Positions 23,201-30,592 of a stretch of 30,592 nucleotides of DNA are shown here, piece by piece (positions within the stretch are counted from its first letter, which is position 1; the number at the start of each line of letters is the position of its first letter). The translations under genes were made by a program, and so were the position numbers. The stretch lies in contig LSSN01000390.1 of assembly GCA_001970855.1 (NCBI GenBank), positions 1 through 30,592 of the forward strand. The letters are read 5' to 3'. The DNA comes from Smittium culicis. Lineage: Eukaryota; Kickxellomycota; Harpellomycetes; Harpellales; Legeriomycetaceae. The notes under the pieces are model-generated. The model saw only the letters and a program-made list of their open reading frames with translations, was not told the origin of the DNA and searched no databases.

Positions 23201-24522
23201 TCACAGGATCTAGAAATTAATATTTCGAGCATGGATGTTAATTTCTGCGCTTAAATTCTATTTCAAGTAGCTATTTTTCTTTAAGCAGATTCGAATATTT
23301 ATTTGGGATAGTTCTTTCGAATGAAACTCGAAATTTGATAGTTTTTCTGTTTATCACTAATTAATGCTTTTATACTTATTGAATACTATCTTATTGATAT
23401 ACCTATAGATTAAGTAATTTCAATTTATTTTTAATAAAGGTATATTAATTAGAATTTCATTCTAGGAAAGAGATTGGTAATTTCATGAAGGATATTTTGT
23501 TACTTTTAAATATTTACTATTTATCTATATTTAAGTATTATATTGTATATATTAGATCTTTTTTGAGTATTAATTCGTTGATTAAAATACCTCCAAATAA
23601 TCATATAAAATTTTTTTAAAGCGTGGCATTTAAACCACATATTTTTGAGGGTATTCTATTGAAACTGAAGATGATGGATTTTTTTTTAGTGGTATGGAAA
23701 GGTTATCTAGAGTGCATTTATGGATTTGAATTATTATAAAACAATTTTTATCAATCATATTGGGAGATTCGCACGATAATCTCTTCCCTCCGCGTCTTCA
23801 ATAAATGACTTGGTAGATATTATACTTTAAATATCAGACATTGACGAAAAATGTAGGATATAAAGCATATAATACCACTTGTATGTTTCAAAAAATAAAT
23901 AAATTAGTCATTATTTATTTGCTCTTAATATGAGTTTTTAGTTAGTAGATTTAACTATATTCAAAATTAAACTTGCTATTTTATTAGCAGGCTATTTATT
24001 TTAACTTATCCAAAAACAGCCATTTATTCTTTTTTAGCATTTATAGCTAATTATCTTAAAGTAAAAAATGCATATTTTTTTTTTAAATTTAAAAATAAAA
24101 ACACATTAATTATTCCGCGGATAGTAGTCTTTAAAAATCTTAGCTTTTTTTGATTCGAAATTAGATTATATTAAAATACATCGTCTATTTGGCTATAGGT
24201 TTTGTTTAGTCTATAAATTTTGTTAATCTAGAAACAAGCTGTGTTTATTGAGTCTAGTTTGCTTGAATTAGAGTTAGCCAAAATCGGCCTAAATTCAATA
24301 AAAACATTTCTATTTCTATTACTAGTTATGATAAGGTTTCTTTAATAAGTGTAAAATACTTTTTAATTGATATATATAAATAAAAGGGGCTTATTGCTAA
24401 TAATAATTTTAATAACAGAAAAGTGGCATTTTTCTTTACACAACTTGTATTTTGGATTCTGGGTTAGCTTTGTGTCCAAGATGAGAAGAGAAAAACTGTG
24501 GTTTGTAAAAAAAATTACGCAT

Positions 24523-27039
24523 CTATTGATTCATTATTTTTGAGACTAGGTCAGGGTGTTCTTTGATGAAACGGTATTGAGCGGCAGTAGTCTATTTAGT
24601 TATTTTGGGGGTTAAAAAAAAATTGAATAAATTGCGCTTTTGAAAAGTAGAGTATGTGTAAAAATATTTGGTGAATAAAATTTTATGGAGAGGAAAAAGT
24701 GGGGGGAATTACTTCGCGGAACGTGATTGTGCTGATCATTTCATCTTCAGATTTTGCAACTTCGACGGCACGGCGTAACATTACAAGACTGTCTTCGAAC
24801 ATACCCAATTGTAAGTATATTTGGGATAATGCGGCAATGGCTAATTCGCATTCAGGGTCGGCTGTGTATGAAATTGTTGATTAAAAAAAAATTAGTTGTG
24901 GAATATAAATATAGGGGATGAATAAAGAAGCATAAGAAATTGAATTTGAAAAAAATTGAGGATGAAAAGAATAAAAAAAGAGTGTTTATAGTTACCATTC
25001 ATAGATTCTTTGATCAAATCAAGAGCAACTTCAAAGTTTCCGGTAGATTGGAAGGTGGAAATTGCTTTATTGACATATGGTAAAGGATTTGATTTGTCAA
25101 GTTTGATAGAATCGTCGAAAGATTTAATGGCATCAGTAGAACCGCCTTGTTCAGCTAAAACTTCACCATAGTAATTGAATAGATCAGAGCGGTTTGGGAA
25201 TTTAGACATTGCAGATTTAAAGATTTGGAAAGCGTCTTCTATGCTTCCTAATTTGAAGAGGGCAACACCCAATTGGATGTATGGATAGACGTAATTAGGG
25301 TCAATATCGATTGCTTTTTGGTATTTTTTGGAGGCGGAATCAAAGTCTTGTTTCAAGAAAGATACTTGGCCAGATTGGAAGTAGCCTTCAGGATCACTAG
25401 GGTTAATTTCTAGAGCTGTTTGGATCAAGTTTTCAACAGCAACAATATCTTTTTTCTCAGTTAGCATATTTGCTTTTCTGTAAAGGGTTCTACAATGCTT
25501 TGGGTTTAGATTTAGAGCGGTATCAAAGTCTTTTTCAGCTAAATCAAGGGATCCTTTCAAGAAATTGAATGCACCCATGAGACTGTAAGCATCAGCAGCA
25601 GCGGTGGTATTAACTTCAGAAATACCGCCATTAATTGCTTTTTGAACAAATTCAATCGATTCAGAGAACTTTTTAGCAGATGCAAGTTCCAAGGCTTGGT
25701 TGTAATCTTTTTCTGATTGGCTGAGTTCAGAATCACCAGATTGAACAGCGGGGCTACCGTCTAGATACAAAAAAGAAAAATGAGTATAAAAATTGAAGTA
25801 TGCCAAAAGAAAAGACTGAATAAATTGATTAATATTAAAGACTGAGTAGTGGATATGGAAAAAGAGATAGATTGAGTTAAAAAAAAAAAGGTATACTTGA
25901 TGTAAAGGAGTTGAAGTAGCCAGAGATGAATGATCTAGAAGGTAATCTGGGTTGACGATTCTATTAAAAAAAAAAATAAAAATAAAAGTTAATGTATAAG
26001 GTAGGGTAAAAAAAATTTTAATAATATACAAGAGAAAGAGAGATGGGTATTTACGGCAATGGTAGCTTTTGCTTCAGATTCTGCGAGATTTTTCAAAACT
26101 CTTTCAGCGCCAGTAGATGCAACAGAGTTTTTAAAGTCTTCAATGATACAAACAGTGGTAAAGTCTAACAGCATAGGGAATTATCAGATAAGAGAGCAAT
26201 AGTAAAGGTAAGGAGAGCATGATTAAAATGAAAGGTAAGATATAGAAAGAGGGTTAAAAAAAATAGGTATGAGGACGAGTGATACCATAAAGAGCTTCAC
26301 GGAGGTTGTTTATATTTTCGTAGGACTGGGCTCTTCTAACTAGGGCTTTGACGTATCTTGGTTCGAATTTGAGGGCGTCATTGCAGTCTTTAATAGATTT
26401 TTCGTATTCTTGGAGGGAGTAGTAGCAAGCAGCACGGTTGGAGTAGAAAATGGGGTTTTTGTCGAAGCGTAAAGCAGAGGAGTATAGAGCTTCAGCCTTT
26501 TGGTATTCTTTAGCTTGGAAGAATTTGTTTCCTTTTCCTTTTAGTTTTTGTGAGATATTTTTTTTCTCAGTTTCGGATAATTGAGAGATTTGCTCATCGG
26601 TCATATTTTCTAGCTCAGAATCATCTTTTTTTTAGTTTTTTTTATTAAAAAAAATAGAGTGAGAGTGTTAGTTATAGTAGGGAATAAGCTTAGTTTAAAT
26701 TTTCTTTTAGAGATAAGGTATATGTTAAAGTGATAGAGTACCAGAGGCTTGAGGTTGAGGATCGGAAGGTTTTGGGATTGAACTGTTTCTCTTCGCTTTA
26801 GATCTCTTTTTGTTTTTAGATTTTTTTGGTTCAGTAGTAGATTCAGGGGAATCGCCTTTTGAAGAGGCAGCGGAGGAGCGGTATAGGTAATAAACCAAGG
26901 CAGCGAGGGATATGGAGGACGCAGCGGCAATGGCGATAGTTTTCCAGTTTTTAGTGAGGTTTAAAGAAGCAGAGGCAGAATTTTCAACGGCAGTCTCAGA
27001 CACAACCTCGGTGGCGGCGTCTTTTAAAGAAGTAGACAT
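24523..27039 (-). CDS. TOM70: Mitochondrial outer-membrane import receptor Tom70 (7 exons)
   Basis: Exons on the minus strand: 27039-26742, 26609-26286 (alternative start 26624), 26164-26055, 25960-25897, 25760-24996, 24861-24713, 24591-24523. All six introns (94-136 bp) are GT-AG and all phases join, giving about 592 aa (597 with the alternative acceptor) versus about 617 in yeast. An N-terminal signal anchor (about residues 33-53, TIAIAAASSISLAALVYYLY) is followed by a Lys/Ser linker. Then comes the chaperone-clamp TPR block (KGKGNKFFQAKEYQKAEALY; NRAACYYSLQEYEKSIKDC) and the Tom70-typical RVLKNLAESEAK and PRLPSRSFISGYFNSF segment in exons 3-4. A long C-terminal TPR array follows, ending ADPECELAIAALSQIYLQLG and TITFRE joined to TTAAQYRFIKEHPDLV. 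Tom70 receives chaperone-bound carrier and other internal-signal preproteins and passes them to the TOM channel. It is divergent from the AP-3 mu gene. The call is firm from full-length fit; introns are inferred from reading frame and family pattern. Confidence 0.93.
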
Positions 27040-27854
27040 ATTATTAGAGAGTAATTTGAATAGTGAGGCTTTGGAGTCAAGATGAGTTTATAGAGAGTTT
27101 TGAGGAGGTAGTGAAGAGAGTAGTCACGTATTTGAATATGAAAGAGATAATTATAAGTTAAGGCAGTTCAGAATCTAAAAGAGGGGACAAAATAAAGCAG
27201 AGTTCCAGAAACTTATGGCCGAGAAATTCTTTTTAATTATGATTAGTAAGAATATTTCGCAAACAAAAAAAAATGTTAGAAACGATTTAGCGGTTAGTGG
27301 ACGCTTTTTTACTTAATAATAGCTATTATTTAATTAATAATGGGTGCTTTATCAGCAATTATGAGAGCTTTTAAAACTATTTTATCGGATAGTGCCAAAT
27401 ACTTAAATATACGAGAAAACTTTAAATAGATTTGATCCGCTGATCTGACCAATGAAATAAAGTAATTAAAAATGATTAGTCTGATTAGCATTGAAAATAT
27501 CTGTTGGTGATAGAAAGGGAAATTAAGCATTTAGCTTCTGTATCTTGGCACTAAATGTCGAATTGATTAATGTGCTAAGTGGCTAAGATCAAAATTAAGA
27601 ACTGCCAATTGCTGTTAAGTATTGTTTATTAAAGAGAATTATTGGCAGAGAATGAGGAAAGGTCATTAGAGCTTGGCCAATGGAGTTGGATATGGCATGA
27701 TTTTCGGGAAGTGAGATGGCAAAGATAGCAAGTAGTAAGAAAACTGTCTATAGATAATAATAAACATTTAGAAAACTCTGAATAGCCATTAATTTATTTA
27801 ATAAGATTTCATAGGAAATAATTAAGCTTTTCAAGAGTTTATTCCCACTCAGGT

Positions 27855-27960
27855 AGCTACCTATAACTCTCTGTCAAAAGACTAAAGAATAAAAAAAGCT
27901 ACCTACCTATAACTCTTTGCTAAAAAAGAAACGAAAAAAAAAGCTGCCTACCTGTCTATC
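27855..27960 (+). repeat. Degenerate tandem direct repeat, about 43-45 bp unit, 2.5 copies
   Basis: Copies begin with AGCTACCTATAACTCT (27855), AGCTACCTACCTATAACTCT (27897) and AGCTGCCTACCTGTCTATC (27942). The first two then run into A-rich tails of similar length. Identity is imperfect. It lies in the TOM70/AP-3 mu intergenic region; no function assigned. Confidence 0.65.
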
Positions 27961-28109
27961 TTACACATTAAACTCCAATATGATGAGAAGAATACAAGAT
28001 AGAAAACAACTGCTTAGTGAAAATAGTGCTGAGTATAAAATAGAGTAGAGGGTAATGGCGTAGTGTATGATGTGAAGGTTTACGTATCGCTCGAATTTTG
28101 CGTATTTAA

Positions 28110-28297
28110 CCCTTTCACGGGCGGCAGACTATATTTGATCAACCAAATATAGCCAACTGAATTGAATAAATTAATATAATTTCGAGATACGTATAGTTAT
28201 TGGTTTGCTCAAGAATAGAAGCAAATAATATAACTGCTTATAAATCGTATACGAATCATAAAATTGACTTTTTTAAAGAGTGTTGGACAAGAAAGGG
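28110..28297. mobile_element. piggyBac-like MITE, 188 bp, flanked by TTAA
   Basis: TTAA at 28106-28109 and again at 28298-28301 immediately flank a 188-bp segment. The segment starts CCCTTTCACGGGCGGC and ends GAAAGGG, so the terminal 7 bp (CCCTTTC) are perfect inverted repeats. Including the TTAA, 11 bp match; four of the next ten positions also match. TTAA duplication with CCC...GGG ends is the signature of piggyBac-superfamily transposons. The interior has no coding capacity, so it would be a non-autonomous derivative moved in trans. A 9-bp inverted repeat (CTATATTTG 28129-28137 with CAAATATAG 28144-28152) lies near the left end. One copy only is visible here, so the call rests on structure, not on repetition. 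Confidence 0.6.
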
Positions 28298-28331
28298 TTA
28301 AGGAAAAGCAAAACGCATAAACAACCAAACA

Positions 28332-28427
28332 ATTCTGTCCAAAATTTGTCTCTATTTATTGTCTGTTTGATACAATCCTATTATTGGCTTTCTAAATATT
28401 AGCTTTGGAAATTTTATTGGACAGAAT
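28332..28427. repeat. 11-bp perfect inverted repeats bounding a 96-bp segment
   Basis: ATTCTGTCCAA (28332-28342) pairs exactly with TTGGACAGAAT (28417-28427), and the match continues with a short offset into AAATTT on both sides. A related TGTCCAAT occurs nearby (28477-28484). No matching direct duplication flanks it, so a MITE call is not justified; it may be a hairpin or a remnant. Confidence 0.55.
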
Positions 28428-28715
28428 AAAGTTCCAGTCTTCGTTGTAGTATGCTATTGACATGATAAATTAAATTGTCCAATAAATATCCAAAATTTCT
28501 GAAATGAAAAAAATAAATAAAAAAATGGCTACAGTTTATTTGCTGCTAAAATTAATTCGAAATTTTCAAGGCTTGATTTAAAGTTTAGATATTTTACAGC
28601 AATTATCATATTAGGCTCAGAGCCTTAATATTTTTTAAAGTTACTTTATTTAAGCGATTTTATTTTTTTAAATTACAGTTTTTTATTGCAAGTGTACATA
28701 AACTACAAATATAAA

Positions 28716-30588
28716 ATGCCAATCGACAGTCTGTTTATTTTAACCGAGTCTGGGTACTTTATCTCTTTTCTTTCCTATATATAAATTATAAATATACTTT
28801 CTTATAGTATATAGCCCCCTATATCCTTTAGTCATCCCCCAATCCTTTTACTACACTTCGAATAGCTAGTTCAATCCATCATAGCAAACCGTTTATTTTG
28901 CCCCATGACTTACTTCAAAATCTCCTAACTCATCTCTCCTTTCACACTCGATTTAATATATTTTCTTCATTATAACTCTCCATATTTAGAACATGTATAC
29001 TAGAAAAGCATTACCGAAACGATTCTATTTCAAAAGTCGCCTCTTTAACCATTTCAAAGCATTTTTCTGTCCAATTGTCTACTGACCCCTCTTTTCAAAA
29101 AAACGACCCTATCTATAAAAGCCCTCTCGGTCCTATTTGCATTTTTTTAATTAGAGATAAAATCGTTTTCTGCTGCGTAGTCTCTCAAGAAGGTAAATAC
29201 TTCCAACCCTTACATCACCTTAAATTTAACAATATAGGAATTCTCTTCCTTTTCCTCCTTCTCTACGCCAACATCATACCCCCCCCCCCCTTTATTCCTA
29301 ATCCCTTTTATAACACAACTCTTCACTCACTCACTCACTCACTCTCTTTCCAATAGAGCCGCCCATTGTAGTTTTAGAGTTTATAAATCATTTTGTAGAA
29401 GTCCTAGATGTATATATTGGCAAGTTATCAGTACAGTCCATTAAAGACAACTTCATTGTTATTTATGAACTCCTCTCTGAAATGATAGATGAAGGTCACA
29501 TCATTATCACTGATGTAGCTGAACTAACTGGAATTGTACCTATCCCTAACCTCCTGCAAGGTGTAATCGAATCTGTTTCTGGCTTTGGTATAGGTAAATC
29601 TCACCTAAAAACTGCCAGAATTGAAACCGAAAACCAGTATTGGCGTGCAAACTCTTACACCTCAAACTCAGCCAACAAAAACTTGCTGGTAGGCTCTGAA
29701 AACAGCCCAAATATTCTCCCTTGGAGAAAAAACTTCAAAACAGAATCTGGCCGCGACTCTATAAGCTACACAAACAACGAATCCTTTTTCGATTTTGAAG
29801 AAAAAATCAGTACCGTTGTTGACTCCACTGGAAACTTAGTAAGCTACGACATTATGGGCTCCATCTCCGCAAACTGCAAGGTTAACGGTATGCCCGAAAT
29901 TAAAATCATCCTAAACCATCCTAAATTTATTGACGATTGCTGGTTCCACCAATGCGTTCGCTTAAAAATCTTTGAATCAAGTAAAGTCCTCAGCTTCATC
30001 CCCCCCGACGGAAAGTTCAAGTTAGCAAACTACTCCATCAAACATGAATACATCGATAAATTGAAAATTTTGCCCCTTATCGTCGATTTCAGTAAAATTG
30101 ATCTGCCCAAAACTTCTTTCAGTTCATCCTCCGATAACCCCGACCCGCAAAGCTCAACCGAACAGCTCGGGTATAATATAAAACTTCACCCCAACTTCAA
30201 CGCCTCAAAAACAATAAGCAACGTCACTGTAACAATTCCAATCAGCTCATCTGCATACAACATCGATGCCAAGTGTTCTGCAGGCAACTATTCTGTCGAC
30301 TCGGCAAATTCGCTCATCAAATGGCAGATCGGCGATATTAGTGCTTCCAAAAAAAATAACATCCAAATCAGATTCAAATTCTCCTTGAAGCCGCCTGGAC
30401 CATCTGCTAAAGCAATCGCAAACGCTAACGCTAACGCAAATTCAATCTCTGTTGACTACTCGCTGCTCCAGACTTCCGTCTCTGGTCTCAAAATCGACGC
30501 CATCAAAGTCTTCAACCTAAAAAAGGACATGTTCAAAGGCGCAAAGTACTCGTCCGTTGCAGGAAACTGCTCATTCCGCTTCTACTGA
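28716..30588 (+). CDS. APM3: AP-3 adaptor complex medium (mu) subunit (3 exons)
   Basis: Exons 28716-28753, 28990-29192 and 29357-30588; introns of 236 and 164 bp are GT-AG and the phases join, giving 490 aa with stop TGA at 30586-30588 (yeast Apm3 is about 483 aa). Exon 1 gives MPIDSLFILTESG and exon 2 gives ILEKHYRND, the hallmark start of the mu longin domain. Exon 3 continues with SIKDNFIVIYELLSEMIDEG. The mu homology domain (about residue 195 to the end) starts after W203 (LPWRK). It has D226 in FFDFEE, at the position of the Asp that contacts the Tyr of YxxPhi sorting signals in mu subunits, and the diagnostic LSFIPPDGKF near 292-301. It ends SGLKIDAIKV and MFKGAKYSSVAG, like full-length AP-3 mu. 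AP-3 sorts membrane cargo from the Golgi or endosome to the vacuole. An odd Ala-Asn run lies near residues 430-440. The choice of AP-3 over other mu chains rests on overall pattern. Confidence 0.92.
29279..29290 (+). repeat. Poly-C run (12 C) in AP-3 mu intron 2
   Basis: Twelve consecutive C on the sense strand inside the second intron (29193-29356). Together with C tracts near 2540 and 12630 it is one of three sense-strand C runs in the window. Confidence 0.85.
29324..29343 (+). repeat. (CACT)5 microsatellite in AP-3 mu intron 2
   Basis: Five CACT units directly upstream of the intron 2 pyrimidine tract and its acceptor (CAATAG, ending 29356). It contributes to a pyrimidine-rich acceptor region. 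Confidence 0.8.
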
Positions 30589-30592
30589 TTAA

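Larger units (their letters stand above)
15601..24522. other. About 8.9-kb extremely AT-rich gene desert
   Basis: No open frame above about 62 codons and no recognisable domain on either strand. A/T runs, short AT microsatellites and small palindromes are everywhere. By eye the AT content is clearly above that of the flanking genes and of the 12.4-15.6 kb region, and the left boundary near 15.5 kb is fairly sharp. I found no transposon ORF, terminal repeat pair or RNA gene. It could be decayed repeat DNA, an AT-rich isochore or part of a centromere-like region; the sequence alone does not decide. Confidence 0.6.
27040..28715. promoter_or_regulatory. Shared divergent intergenic region of TOM70 and AP-3 mu
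   Basis: This 1.68-kb region lies between two start codons pointing away from each other and must carry both promoters. The first ~120 bp upstream of TOM70 are G/A-rich on + (pyrimidine-rich on the sense strand), like the other 5' leaders here. It also holds a degenerate direct repeat (27855-27960), a piggyBac-like MITE (28110-28297) and an 11-bp inverted-repeat structure (28332-28427). Short open frames within it (for example 27330-27530, minus) show no recognisable domain. Confidence 0.55.

Noticed and set aside
24683..24712. TOM70 ending at the TAA at 24683-24685
   Set aside because: The frame after GAA at 24713 loses Tom70 similarity, whereas the donor GTAATT at 24712 joins in phase to an exon ending at 24523 that restores the expected C-terminal helix.
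29482..30588. AP-3 mu starting at the ATG at 29482
   Set aside because: This would remove most of the longin domain; two upstream exons (28716-28753 and 28990-29192) join in phase and supply the conserved N-terminus.

Overview
This window looks like nuclear DNA from a fungus. It carries four clear eukaryotic protein-coding genes, typical short spliceosomal introns (94-236 bp), Asn/Ser-rich low-complexity protein segments, and very AT-rich intergenic DNA with long A/T homopolymers. The gene families (Num1/Mcp5 cortical anchor, ankyrin-plus-DIL protein, Tom70, AP-3 mu) are all typical of fungi. The strong AT bias and polar low-complexity inserts suggest an early-diverging lineage; a Harpellales-like (Smittium-type) genome is my best guess, but it is inference and nothing here proves it. 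No rRNA, tRNA, CRISPR array or bacterial-type operon was recognised.

Layout: 1-3159 is gene-free upstream DNA ending in a C-rich promoter-like stretch. 3160-7869 (+) is an intronless 1569-codon gene whose last ~230 codons encode a Num1/Mcp5-type PH domain; its 3' end is far more GC-rich than the rest. 7870-8697 is a short convergent intergenic region with homopolymers and a perfect 14-bp hairpin. 8698-12429 (-) is an intronless ankyrin + DIL-domain gene; its first ATG is at 12429. 12430-15600 is a gene-poor, moderately GC region with a 23-bp minisatellite and a large (CTGCTC)n hexanucleotide array interrupted by a 518-base assembly gap. From about 15.6 to 24.5 kb there is an extremely AT-rich gene desert.

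24523-27039 (-) is TOM70, which I reconstructed as seven exons. 28716-30588 (+) is the AP-3 mu subunit gene, reconstructed as three exons and complete at both ends. The two are divergent and share a 1.68-kb intergenic region. This region holds a 188-bp element with TTAA target duplications and CCCTTTC terminal repeats (piggyBac-like MITE), a second 11-bp inverted-repeat structure and a degenerate direct repeat.

The genes are housekeeping or cell-organisation genes with no operon-like relationship. Num1-type proteins tether dynein and mitochondria to the cell cortex, Tom70 is the outer-membrane receptor for mitochondrial preproteins, AP-3 sorts cargo to the vacuole, and DIL domains are known as cargo-binding tails in class V myosin. 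I see no convincing undescribed multi-gene system. The most interesting signals are the piggyBac-like MITE, the hexanucleotide array, the abrupt GC shift inside the cortical anchor gene, the strand-composition flip near 13.2 kb, the AT-rich desert, and splice donors that uniformly lack G at +5.
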